Shown: one piece after another, positions 7,030-17,786 of the stretch | Position numbering within the stretch: position 1 is the first letter of the stretch | Layout: every line of letters begins with the position of its first letter | Assembly (NCBI GenBank): GCA_965262235.1 | Contig: OZ253504.1 | Span: forward strand, 2,666,001-2,730,000 | Direction of reading: 5' to 3' | Length of the DNA: 64,000 nucleotides | DNA from: CATQGW01 sp965262235 | Lineage (GTDB): Bacteria; Chloroflexota; Dehalococcoidia; Bin125 | Position numbers and translations under genes: made by a program | The notes under the pieces: generated by a model | What the model saw: only the letters and a program-made list of their open reading frames with translations | The model's database searches: none | What the model was told of the DNA's origin: nothing

Positions 7030-8253
7030 TTATTTTCCGGCGAACGGCGGCGGCCCGCCGACGATGCCGGCGGCTTCGAGGGCTTGCATCTCCGTGGTGT
7101 CGAGGCCGAGGTCGTCGCTGAGCACTTCGCCGGTGTGCTCGCCGAGCAGCGGCGCGCGGCGCATCGGGACGTGGCTGCGGGAGAGCCGCGGGGCCCAGCC
7201 GAGCAGGCGGATTTTGCCGTGCTCGGGATGGTCGAGGGTGTGCACAAAGCCGCGCTCCTCGAAGTGCGGATTGTTGAACAGGTCGTGCGTGTCGAGCACT
7301 GCCCCGGCGGGTACGCCCAATTCGCCGAGCTGGTCCATCGCCTCCCATTTGGTGCGCTGCATCGTCCAGGCGGCGATCTCGACCTTGAGCTCGTCGGCGT
7401 TGTCGCGCCGATCCCACTCGTTCTCGAAGCGCGGGTCGATCACCAGGTCGGCGCGGTCGATCGCGACGCAGAGGCTGTCCCACATGCGGGTGGTGGTGGC
7501 GATCAGATAGACGTAGTCGTTCGCTCCGTTGCTGCCGTTGGCGGCCTTGCAGGGGTAGAGGTCGGTGGGGCCGCCCCAGGAGTTGCCGCTGCGCTGCGCC
7601 GGTTCCTCGCCGAAGCCGGCCACGGCGATACGGGTGCGCATGTAGTAGGTCATGGCCTCCTGCATCGAGATTTCGATCTCCTGACCCTCGCCGGTCTGGA
7701 GCTTCTGCACGAAGGCGGCGGTGATCGCGAGGGCGAGTTCGACGCCGGTGCCGGAGTCGCCCGTGCTGGGGCCGGGGTAGATGGGGATCCCACCAGCTTC
7801 GCCGGTGACGGAGAACGCGCCGGCGGCGGCCTGGGCGATCGGGTCGAAGCACTTGTAGCCGCTCCAGGGGCCGGAGAGCCCGAAGCCCTTGAGGCGGGCG
7901 TAGATGATCGTGGGGTTGACCTCCTGCATCACGTCGTAGGTGAGGTTGAGGTTCTCCATCACGCCGGGGCCGTAGTTCTCGACGAAGACGTCGTAGTGCG
8001 GCAGCATCTCGAGCAGCAGCTCGCGCCCGCGCGCTTCGCGCAGATTCAGCGTGACGCTGCGCTTGTTGCTGTTCCAGTTGATGAAGTAGGGCGAATTCAT
8101 CGAGCCGGTGCTGACCCCGCGGCCGGGGTCGCCGACGCCGGGCTGCTCGATCTTGACGACATCGGCGCCGAGCCAGGCGAGCGCCTGGGTGCAGGACGTG
8201 CCCGCTTCGTACTGGGTCATGTCGAGCACGCGCATTCGGTCAAGGGCTGGCAT
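7030..8253 (-). CDS. CaiB/BaiF family III CoA-transferase, array copy 1
   Basis: 407 aa from ATG 8251-8253, chosen because GGAGGAG lies 7 bp upstream; a longer frame exists without such a site. Family III CoA-transferases move CoA between carboxylic acids through an enzyme-aspartyl anhydride. Seen here: MRVLDMTQYEAG at the N-terminus, NKRSVTLNLR, VENYGPGVM and the catalytic-Asp motif GDSGTG with Asp166, matching Asp169 of formyl-CoA transferase, then EISMQEAMTYYMR. Length is typical. It is the most 3' of four tandem minus-strand copies and is very similar to copy 2, including the 75 bp upstream. The substrate cannot be inferred. Confidence 0.92.
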   Translation of the reverse strand: MPALDRMRVLDMTQYEAGTSCTQALAWLGADVVKIEQPGVGDPGRGVSTGSMNSPYFINWNSNKRSVTLNLREARGRELLLEMLPHYDVFVENYGPGVMENLNLTYDVMQEVNPTIIYARLKGFGLSGPWSGYKCFDPIAQAAAGAFSVTGEAGGIPIYPGPSTGDSGTGVELALAITAAFVQKLQTGEGQEIEISMQEAMTYYMRTRIAVAGFGEEPAQRSGNSWGGPTDLYPCKAANGSNGANDYVYLIATTTRMWDSLCVAIDRADLVIDPRFENEWDRRDNADELKVEIAAWTMQRTKWEAMDQLGELGVPAGAVLDTHDLFNNPHFEERGFVHTLDHPEHGKIRLLGWAPRLSRSHVPMRRAPLLGEHTGEVLSDDLGLDTTEMQALEAAGIVGGPPPFAGK

Positions 8254-8330
8254 ATCTTCACTCCTCCACAGCGGGCATTGGTGTGCGCTGGGGCACACGC
8301 TAGCTGTCCTCAGGGGTGGGAGGGTGTTCG
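8254..8330 (-). promoter_or_regulatory. Conserved leader shared by CoA-transferase copies 1 and 2
   Basis: The 75 bp upstream of copy 1 is nearly the same as that at 9672-9745 upstream of copy 2. It includes the GGAGGAG ribosome site, a CCCGCT segment and an imperfect hairpin (gtgtgccccagcgcacac on the minus strand). The identity shows that the duplication carried the leader. No clear -35/-10 pair was found. Confidence 0.5.
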
Positions 8331-8360
8331 CGGTGGGGGGTGGGTGGCATGGCGGCGGCC

Positions 8361-8400
8361 TCCCCCCTCAGCCTTCGGCAGCTCCCCCCGCGGGGGGGAG
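8361..8400. repeat. GC-rich double-hairpin intergenic repeat, copy 2
   Basis: It reads tcccccctcagccttcggca followed by the near-perfect palindrome ctccccccgcgggggggag. It sits about 45 bp beyond the stop of CoA-transferase copy 2, the same position relative to the gene as copy 1, so it may act as a transcription terminator or mRNA 3' stabiliser. Confidence 0.7.
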
Positions 8401-8444
8401 CAGGGAATGGCGCGCGATGGCGCGCGGTTGAATGGGAGTGTTGG

Positions 8445-9671
8445 CTACTTCCCGGCGAACGGTGGCGGCCCGCCGACGATGCCGGCGGCTTCCAGGGCTT
8501 GCACCTCCGTTGCGCCGAGGCCGAGGTCGTCGGCGAGCACTTCGCCGTTGTGCTCGCCGAGGAGCGGCGCGCGGCGCATCGGGACGTGGCTGCGGGAGAG
8601 CCGCGGGGCCCAGCCGAGCAGCCGGATTTTGCCGTGCTCGGGGTGGTCGAGCTCGTGGATGAAGCCGCGTTCCTCGAAGTGCGGATTGTTGAACAGGTCG
8701 TGCGTGTCGAGCACTGCCCCGGCGGGCACGCCTGCTTCGCCGAGCTGCTCCATCGCCTCCCACTTGGTGCGCTGGATCGTCCACGCGGCGATCACGTCGA
8801 AGAGCTCGTGTCCCATGCCGGTGCGGCGCCACTTGGCGTTGAAGCGCGGCTCGGTTGCGAACTCGGGGTGGCCGATCGTCTCGCAGAGCGCGCCGAAGTG
8901 GCGGTCGTTGTTGGCGATGATGTAGAGGTAATCGTTGGCGCCGTCGCTGCCCTCGACCGGCTTGCAGGCGTAGAGGTCGGTCGGTCCGCCGAGGGAGTTG
9001 CCGTTGCGCTGCGCGACTGCGTCGTCGCCGAAGCCGGCGATCGCGACACGCGTCCGCATGAAGTAGGTCATCGCCTCCTGCATGGAGATTTCGATCTCCT
9101 GGCCCTCGCCGGTCTGCAGCTTCTGGACGTAGGCGGCGGTGATCGCGAGGGCGAGTTCGACGCCCGTGCCCGAGTCGCCGGTGCTGCTGCCGGGATAGAC
9201 CGGTGGCCCGTCGGCCGGGCCGGTGACCGAGAACGCGCCAGCGGCGGCCTGCGCGATGGGGTCGAAGCACTTGTAGCCGCTCCACGGGCCGGAGAGGCCG
9301 AAGCCCTTGAGTCGGGCATAGATGATCGTGGGATTGACCTCCTGCATCACCTCATAGGTGAGGTCGAGCCGCTCCATCACTCCGGGGCCGTAGTTCTCGA
9401 CGAAGATGTCGTAGTGCGGCAGCATCTCGAGCAGCAGCTCGCGGCCGCGTGGCTCGCGCAGGTTGAGGGTGACGCTGCGCTTGTTGCTGTTCCAGTTGAT
9501 GAAGTAGGGCGAATTGAGGCCGTCGGTGCGGGAGCGTCGGCCGGGGTCGCCAACGCCGGGCTGTTCAATCTTGACCACGTCGGCGCCGAGCCAGGCGAGC
9601 GCCTGAGTGCAGGAGGTGCCCGCCTCGTACTGAGTCATGTCGAGCACGCGCATTCGGTCGAGGGCTGGCAT
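8445..9671 (-). CDS. CaiB/BaiF family III CoA-transferase, array copy 2
   Basis: 408 aa from ATG 9669-9671, with GGAGGAG upstream as in copy 1. It carries the same landmarks: MPALDRMRVLDMTQYEAG, NKRSVTLNLREPRG, VENYGPGVMERL, catalytic Asp166 in TGDSGTG, and EISMQEAMTYFMR. The protein is largely identical to copy 1 except around residues 180-260, where the inserted specificity region differs (ACKPVEGSDGANDYLYIIAN against PCKAANGSNGANDYVYLIAT). It ends in GGPPPFAGK like copy 1, but with TAG in place of TAA. Variation confined mainly to one segment suggests substrate divergence after duplication. Confidence 0.92.
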   Translation of the reverse strand: MPALDRMRVLDMTQYEAGTSCTQALAWLGADVVKIEQPGVGDPGRRSRTDGLNSPYFINWNSNKRSVTLNLREPRGRELLLEMLPHYDIFVENYGPGVMERLDLTYEVMQEVNPTIIYARLKGFGLSGPWSGYKCFDPIAQAAAGAFSVTGPADGPPVYPGSSTGDSGTGVELALAITAAYVQKLQTGEGQEIEISMQEAMTYFMRTRVAIAGFGDDAVAQRNGNSLGGPTDLYACKPVEGSDGANDYLYIIANNDRHFGALCETIGHPEFATEPRFNAKWRRTGMGHELFDVIAAWTIQRTKWEAMEQLGEAGVPAGAVLDTHDLFNNPHFEERGFIHELDHPEHGKIRLLGWAPRLSRSHVPMRRAPLLGEHNGEVLADDLGLGATEVQALEAAGIVGGPPPFAGK

Positions 9672-10053
9672 TTCTTCACTCCTCCATAGCGGGCATCGGT
9701 GCGCGCTGGGGCACACGCTAGCTGTCCTCGGGAGTGAGAGGGCGTGGCGGCGGTGCTTCCGCCGACGAGGTGGCCGGTGGAACCAGTCGCAAGCGTTCAG
9801 ATTCAGCGGGATGCCACGTCCCGCACCCGCTATGGAGACCTGCGCGTAAGTCCCACTGCTCCGACCTTCCCTGCCGGTGGCGGTGTCACGAAGTGACGGT
9901 GGCGAGCTTGCGCTATCTGGTGAGGGCGCGCGGGGAGCCCCCCTCTGCCTGCGGCATCTCCCCCCGCGGAGCGGGGGGAGAGGGGAAATGGGGATTACGC
10001 GCAGGTCTCCTATGGGAGGGTGAGCGTCAGTGGGACGGCGCTGACCGCGCGGG
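9672..10053. other. Intergenic stretch between CoA-transferase copies 2 and 3
   Basis: 382 bp. It holds the conserved leader of copy 2 (9672-9745) and a third GC-rich palindrome (9937-9980). No convincing gene was seen; the overlapping frames are rich in Arg/Ala/Gly and lack family resemblance. Confidence 0.6.
9937..9980. repeat. GC-rich double-hairpin intergenic repeat, copy 3
   Basis: It reads agcccccctctgcctgcggc followed by atctccccccgcggagcggggggag. The 3' palindrome has a slightly longer loop than copies 1 and 2. It lies about 75 bp beyond the stop of CoA-transferase copy 3. Confidence 0.65.
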
Positions 10054-11283
10054 CTACTTGGCGCCGACGACGGGGGGGCCGCCGACGATGCCGGCGGCCT
10101 CCAGCTCCTGGAGGTCGGTGGCGTCGAGGCCGAGGTCGTCGCTGAGGATGTCGTTGGTGTGCTCGCCGAGCAGCGGCGAGCGCTTCAGCGGGACGTCGCT
10201 GGCCGACATCCGCGGGGCCCAGCCGAGCAGCCGGATCTTGCCGTACGTGGGGTGCTCGAGGTCGTGGACGAAGCCGCGCTCCTCGAAGTGCGGGTTGTGG
10301 AAGAGGTCGTAGGTGTCGAGCGCCGCCGAGCAGGGCACGCCGAGTGCGCCGAGCTGCTCCATGACCTCCCACTTGGTCCGCTGACGGGTCCAGACCGAAA
10401 TCTCTTCGAACAGAGCGGCCTGGTTCTCGTTGCGCTTCCACATGTCCTCGAAGCGCGGGTCGACAGTCAACTCCGGTCGATCGATCGCCGCACAGAGCGT
10501 GTCCCACATGCGTGAGGTGACGACCATCACGTAGGCGTAGTCGTTGGGACCGGGCTCGGCGTCGCCGTTGGCTGACTTGCAGGGATACAGGTTGGTCGGG
10601 CCGCCGGCGGCGTTGCCGCGCCGCGGAGCGACCTTCTCGCCCCAATCGGAGTAGGCGATGCGAGTGCGCATGAAGTAGGTCATGGCCTCCTGCATCGTGA
10701 TCTCGATGAACTGGCCTTCGCCGGTGCGCTGCTTCTGCACATAAGCGGCGGTGATCGCCAGCGCCAGCTCGACGCCGGTGCCCGCGTCGCCCACGGTCGC
10801 GCCGGGGAGCATCGGCGGGCCGTCCGCTTCACCAGTGACCGAGAACGCGCCGGCCGCGGCCTGCGCGACCATGTCGAAGCACTTGTAGTCCTTCCATGGG
10901 CCCGAGAGCCCGAAGCCCTTGAGCCGCGCGTAGATGACCGACGGATTGATCTCCTTCATCACCTCATAGGTGATGTCGAGTCGTTCCATCACGCCGGGGC
11001 CATAGTTCTCGACGAAGACGTCGTAGTGCGGGAGCATTTCGAGCAGCAGCTCGCGGCCGCGCGGCTCGCGCAGGTTGAGGGTGACGCTGCGTTTGTTGCT
11101 GTTCCAGTTGACGAAGTAGGGCGAGTTGGTCGCGCCGGTGCGCACGCCGCGGCCCGGGTCGCCCACGCCGGGCTGTTCGATCTTGACCACATCCGCGCCG
11201 AGCCAGGCCAGCGCCTGCGTGCACGAGGTGCCCGCCTCGTACTGCGTCATGTCCAACACCCGCATTCCGTCGAGGGCCGGCAT
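10054..11283 (-). CDS. CaiB/BaiF family III CoA-transferase, array copy 3
   Basis: 409 aa from ATG 11281-11283, chosen over an in-frame ATG 108 bp upstream because AGGAGGACGACG precedes it and paralogues start with MPALDGMRVLDMTQ. Catalytic Asp166 is in VGDAGTG; ITMQEAMTYFMR and NKRSVTLNLREPRG are present. The middle segment carries a longer Asp/Pro-rich insertion (ANGDAEPGPNDYAYVMV) than copies 1 and 2. It lies 58 bp before the start-proximal side of copy 4's stop and is probably co-transcribed with it. Confidence 0.92.
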   Translation of the reverse strand: MPALDGMRVLDMTQYEAGTSCTQALAWLGADVVKIEQPGVGDPGRGVRTGATNSPYFVNWNSNKRSVTLNLREPRGRELLLEMLPHYDVFVENYGPGVMERLDITYEVMKEINPSVIYARLKGFGLSGPWKDYKCFDMVAQAAAGAFSVTGEADGPPMLPGATVGDAGTGVELALAITAAYVQKQRTGEGQFIEITMQEAMTYFMRTRIAYSDWGEKVAPRRGNAAGGPTNLYPCKSANGDAEPGPNDYAYVMVVTSRMWDTLCAAIDRPELTVDPRFEDMWKRNENQAALFEEISVWTRQRTKWEVMEQLGALGVPCSAALDTYDLFHNPHFEERGFVHDLEHPTYGKIRLLGWAPRMSASDVPLKRSPLLGEHTNDILSDDLGLDATDLQELEAAGIVGGPPVVGAK

Positions 11284-11341
11284 CGTCGTCCTCCTGAGCG
11301 CTGCCGCGCCCAGGCGCGCAGCATCTACATCGCTCAGAACA

Positions 11342-12553
11342 TCATAGGGAACTGACGATTCCGTCACGCTCCATTGCCGCCAGTTCCTCACCGCAGAGTC
11401 CGAGATCGTCCGAAAGCACTTCGGCGGTGTGCTGGCCGAGCAGCGGCGCGGCTGTCATGGGGACGTCGCTCCTGGACATCTTGGGCGCCCAGCCCAGGAG
11501 GCGGATTGGGCCATGCTGGGGGTGATCGATGTCCTGGATGAAGTCGCGCTCCTCGAAGTGCGGGTTGTGGAAGAGGTCGTAGGTGTCGTGCGTGGCTGAG
11601 CAGGGAACTCCGGCCTCGCCAAGGATCTGCATCGCCTCCCACTTGGTGTGCTGCATGGTGAAGTTGCGGATCTCGCCGCGCAGTTCGTCGGCGTGCTCGA
11701 TCCGCGCCATCTCATCGGCGAAGCGAGGGTCGACCACCATCTCGGGTCGATCCATCGCCGCGCAGAACGTGTCCCACATCCTCGTCGTCAGGGCGATGAT
11801 GTAGAGGTAGTCGTTGGAGCCGTCCGAACCGGGCACCGGCTTGCAGGGGTAGAGGTCGGTGGGACCGTGCCAGCCGTTGCCTCGACGCTCGGCTACGACC
11901 TCGCCCCAACTCTGGGTCCCGGCGACGGGAGTGCGCATGTAATAGGTCATCGCCTCCTGCATCGAGATCTCGATGTGCTGGCCTTCGCCGGTGCGGAGCT
12001 TCTGGACGTAGGCGGAAGTGATCGCGAACGCGAGCTGCATGCCGGTGCCGCTGTCGCCGACGCACGCTGCGGGCCGCATCGGCGGACCGTCATGCTCGCC
12101 GGTCACCGAGAACGCACCAGCGGCGTTCTGTGCGACCGGGTCGAAGCTCTTGAAGTTGGCGAAGGGGCCCGAGAGTCCGAAGCCCTTCAGGCGGGCGTAG
12201 ATGATCGAGGGATGCACTTCCTTGAGCGCCTCGTATGTGAGGCCGAGCTTCTCCATCACGCCGGGTCCGTAGTTCTCGACGAAGACGTCATATTGGGGCA
12301 GCATCTCGAAGAGCAAGGCCTTGCCGCGTTCGTCGCGGAGGTTGATCGTGACCGAGCGCTTGTTGGCGTTCCAGTTGATGAAGTAGTGCGAGTCGACCTC
12401 GCTGCCACTGCCGACGCCGCGACCGGGGTCGCCGCTGCCGGGCTGCTCGATCTTGACCACGTCCGCCCCGGCCCAGGCCAGCGCCTGCGTGCACGACGTG
12501 CCCGCCTCGTATTGCGTCATGTCGAGAATCCGCATTCCATCGAGCGCGGGCAT
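11342..12553 (-). CDS. CaiB/BaiF family III CoA-transferase, array copy 4
   Basis: 403 aa from ATG 12551-12553, chosen by alignment with the other copies; the longer frame upstream is Arg/Pro-rich and unlike the family. It is the most diverged of the four: MPALDGMRILDMTQYEAG, NKRSVTINLRDERG, VENYGPGVMEKL, catalytic Asp167 in VGDSGTG and EISMQEAMTYYMR. The C-terminus ends in MERDGIVSSL rather than the GGPPP(F/V)xxK tail of copies 1-3. As the first gene of the minus-strand series, its promoter should lie in 12554-12741, shared with the divergent DUF169 gene. Confidence 0.92.
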   Translation of the reverse strand: MPALDGMRILDMTQYEAGTSCTQALAWAGADVVKIEQPGSGDPGRGVGSGSEVDSHYFINWNANKRSVTINLRDERGKALLFEMLPQYDVFVENYGPGVMEKLGLTYEALKEVHPSIIYARLKGFGLSGPFANFKSFDPVAQNAAGAFSVTGEHDGPPMRPAACVGDSGTGMQLAFAITSAYVQKLRTGEGQHIEISMQEAMTYYMRTPVAGTQSWGEVVAERRGNGWHGPTDLYPCKPVPGSDGSNDYLYIIALTTRMWDTFCAAMDRPEMVVDPRFADEMARIEHADELRGEIRNFTMQHTKWEAMQILGEAGVPCSATHDTYDLFHNPHFEERDFIQDIDHPQHGPIRLLGWAPKMSRSDVPMTAAPLLGQHTAEVLSDDLGLCGEELAAMERDGIVSSL

Positions 12554-12741
12554 CGTTTTCGTCCTCTCATCGGCCTGCAGGGCCGCTGTCTGTCTGTCCC
12601 CTGCATGGTACGGACTACGCGGTCGCGAGGGTGGGAATCGGAGGGGGAAGCTCCCTGCGCCTGCGGCAGCTCGCTGGGCGGTGCGCGGGAGCGGGCAAGC
12701 ACGGCGGCTGGCGTAGCATCCGGGCAAGTGGAGGAGACACC
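12554..12741. promoter_or_regulatory. Divergent intergenic region, CoA-transferase copy 4 / DUF169 gene
   Basis: 188 bp between divergent starts; it should hold both promoters. A degenerate version of the GC hairpin repeat is at about 12645-12695 (gctccctgcgcctgcggcag, then ...gcgcgggagc). No consensus sigma-70 boxes are convincing. Confidence 0.4.
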
Positions 12742-13566
12742 ATGACCACCAGTGCCGCTGTTGGCGTCGCAGCCGACGCACCGCCCGCGCCCGAGAGCTA
12801 TGACTGGCCGCAGATTGTGGCCGATCTCAACCGTCTGCTGCGGCTGACGGCGACGCCCGTTGGCATGAAGCTGTTCGAGCGGGTCGAAGAGATGGAGGCG
12901 GTGCCGCGCATCCGCCGGCCGCAGACCAAGTACGCGCTGGACCAGATCGTCGCGCAGGCGCGCTGGCTCAACTTCACGCTCGGGATCACGATGGACGACC
13001 TGATCGGCGCGCAGTGCGGCGCGCCCGTCGGCCTGCATCCCAACGAGGACGACGGCGAATGGCGCCACCGCACCACGATGACGAATGTCTGGTTCGAGAA
13101 CGACGAGGATTCGATCCTCCACCAGCAGGCGATGGATGTGATGCCGAGCGGCCGCTACACCGCGCTGGCCGTCTCGCCGCTGGCGACGGGGCGGCTTGAC
13201 CCGCCCGACCTGGTGCTGCTCTACGGCACGCCCGGCCAGATGATCATCCTGATCAACGGCCTGCAGTTCAGCGGCTACAAGAAGTTCGACTTCAGCGTGG
13301 TCGGCGAGTCGGCCTGCGCCGACAGCTGGGGCCGCGCGCTGCGGACCGGGCAGCCGTCGCTCTCGATCCCCTGCTACGCCGAGCGTCGTTTCGGCGGGGT
13401 GCAGGACGACGAGCTGCTGATCGCGCTGCCGCCGCGCTATCTGCCGAAGCTGATTCAGGGGCTGGACGCGCTCTCGCGCAACGGGCTGCGCTACCCGATT
13501 CCGCCGCTGGGGATCCAGGCCGACCCTTCGGAGTCGCTGGCGCGGTCCTATCAGGATCGCTTCTGA
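12742..13566 (+). CDS. DUF169 family protein
   Basis: 274 aa from ATG 12742, chosen because GGAGGAGACACC precedes it. The layout matches DUF169: an N-terminal helix with LNRLLRLTATPVGMKLFE, a Cys in GAQCGAPVGL, the central YGTPGQMIILINGLQFSGYKKFDFSVVGESACAD region (seen in two parts), GQPSLSIPCYAERRFGG, and DELLIALPPRYLPKLIQGLDAL. The biochemical role of the family is not established; members often occur beside CoA- or corrinoid-linked genes. It is divergent from the CoA-transferase array. The stop is TGA. Confidence 0.88.
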   Translation: MTTSAAVGVAADAPPAPESYDWPQIVADLNRLLRLTATPVGMKLFERVEEMEAVPRIRRPQTKYALDQIVAQARWLNFTLGITMDDLIGAQCGAPVGLHPNEDDGEWRHRTTMTNVWFENDEDSILHQQAMDVMPSGRYTALAVSPLATGRLDPPDLVLLYGTPGQMIILINGLQFSGYKKFDFSVVGESACADSWGRALRTGQPSLSIPCYAERRFGGVQDDELLIALPPRYLPKLIQGLDALSRNGLRYPIPPLGIQADPSESLARSYQDRF

Positions 13567-13599
13567 CAACCAGCCACACGGCGTCGGCTGGCGGCTGGG

Positions 13600-13629
13600 T
13601 TGACATCGGGCGGAGGGTCGGCGTAGTCT
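13600..13629 (+). promoter_or_regulatory. Candidate rRNA promoter
   Basis: A consensus -35 TTGACA at 13600-13605 is followed after 18 bp by TAGTCT at 13624-13629 as a weak -10. It lies about 250 bp before the mature 23S end. A second TTGACA at 13698-13703 lacks a convincing -10. Confidence 0.45.
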
Positions 13630-13704
13630 GCTCCTTCGTACCCCAAAACGCCCAGCGACCCGCCACAGGCGGTCAGCAAGGTGATGCGGGGGGCGCCTTG
13701 ACAA

Positions 13705-13719
13705 GGAACAAGTTGTGAG
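13705..13719 (+). other. 5' arm of the 23S processing stem
   Basis: GGAACAAGTTGTGAG here is exactly complementary to 16926-16940 beyond the 23S gene, and the pairing continues imperfectly into GCGTC. Such leader-trailer helices bring the ends of pre-23S RNA together for RNase III. Confidence 0.75.
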
Positions 13720-13878
13720 AAGCGTCCACAGCGCTCCCTGCTCGCAACGCAGGGAGACGCGGGAAAGAAGCCTCTCTCGCCAGACAACGCCGCGGGTCCT
13801 CCGAGGGAACCGCATCCACAGCGTGGCCGGGTGAGGGGGCAAGCGTGTGGTTCATGTGCATGCGCAGCGCGTAGTGCA

Positions 13879-16876
<2,998 letters not shown>

Positions 16877-16925
16877 GCCCTACCCTCTGCGCAGCGCACG
16901 ACCCACACGCAGCTTTCCAGACGCA

Positions 16926-16940
16926 CTCACAACTTGTTCC
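16926..16940 (+). other. 3' arm of the 23S processing stem
   Basis: CTCACAACTTGTTCC is the exact complement of the leader arm at 13705-13719. It lies 15 bp before the tRNA-fMet 5' end, so the tRNA is probably part of the same transcript. Confidence 0.75.
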
Positions 16941-16954
16941 GAGTCTTCGCACTT

Positions 16955-17029
<75 letters not shown>

Positions 17030-17041
17030 ATCCAACCGTCC

Positions 17042-17078
17042 GAGAGCCGACCCCGCCAGGTCGGCTCTCTGCCGTTTA
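17042..17078 (+). terminator. Rho-independent-like terminator after 23S and tRNA-fMet
   Basis: A perfect 11-bp stem GAGAGCCGACC/GGTCGGCTCTC with a 6-base loop, followed by TGCCGTTT. The U-run is short, but the strong stem just after a stable RNA gene supports termination. Confidence 0.7.
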
Positions 17079-17128
17079 AGCTCCGAACATCGCGAGCGTC
17101 TTGGGGGCCGCCCGTGCGGCGGAGATCC

Positions 17129-17773
17129 TCAGGAACCCAGCGGCCGGCCGAGGTCTTCATCGGTCGCCGCATAGACCAACAGGTCGCCCCGTTCGATCTC
17201 CTGAGAGAGCACCGGGTTCAGCTGCACGTCTTGTCCGCGCACCACCGCCAGCAAGCGGCGCGTCGGCGCGCGGTCCGGTGCCGCCGCGACCTCCAGCCGC
17301 CGTCCCGTCCAGACCCGCGGCGCTTCGAAGATTGCCACTCCATAGGCCGGCGTGAGCGGCAGGAAATCGCGCGCTGCGGTCACCTGGAGCATGTGTGCGA
17401 ACCGCTCTGCCCCGTCGCGCTCCGGGCGCATCACGCGGTCCGCCCCGAGCCGCTCGAGAATCAGCGCGTGCCTATCGCTGCTCGCCTTCGCGAAGACGAG
17501 CGCGACGCCGAGCGTCTGACAGTTCATGATCGCCAGCACGCTCGCGTCGAGCTCGGCCGTCGAGACGACGGCCACATCGACATCGCCGATGCTCAGCTCG
17601 CGCAGCGCGTCGAGGTCGGTGATGTCCGCGATCATCGCCCGCGCGACATCGTCCGCGAGCCCCTGCACGACCCCCACATCCATGTCGATGGCAAGCACGT
17701 CGTGGCCCTGGTCCTGCAGCGACTTGGCCAGGTGCGAGCCGAAGCGTCCCAAACCGAGCACGGCAACCTGCAT
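17129..17773 (-). CDS. trkA: Trk/Ktr potassium uptake regulatory subunit (RCK protein)
   Basis: 214 aa from ATG 17771-17773, chosen because AGGAGGACTGCG precedes it. The N-terminus is a Rossmann RCK_N domain: VAVLGLGRFGSHLA, an acidic residue after strand 2 (AIDMD), D.TDLDALREL and VVSTAELDASVLA. The C-terminal half (PAYGVAIFEAP...ERGDLLVYAATDEDL) is an RCK_C domain. It gates the membrane subunit in response to nucleotides and lies 13 bp after the trkH stop, in one operon. The single RCK unit is the KtrA-like size rather than the doubled E. coli TrkA. Confidence 0.92.
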   Translation of the reverse strand: MQVAVLGLGRFGSHLAKSLQDQGHDVLAIDMDVGVVQGLADDVARAMIADITDLDALRELSIGDVDVAVVSTAELDASVLAIMNCQTLGVALVFAKASSDRHALILERLGADRVMRPERDGAERFAHMLQVTAARDFLPLTPAYGVAIFEAPRVWTGRRLEVAAAPDRAPTRRLLAVVRGQDVQLNPVLSQEIERGDLLVYAATDEDLGRPLGS

Positions 17774-17786
17774 CGCAGTCCTCCTG

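Noticed and set aside
7084..12745. Plus-strand frames opposite the CoA-transferases (up to 613 codons)
   Set aside because: They are antisense shadows; the minus-strand frames carry full family motifs and ribosome sites.
13567..13878. A 5S rRNA or other small RNA gene in the 23S leader
   Set aside because: No 5S-like conserved segments or pairing; the leader is explained by a promoter and the processing stem.
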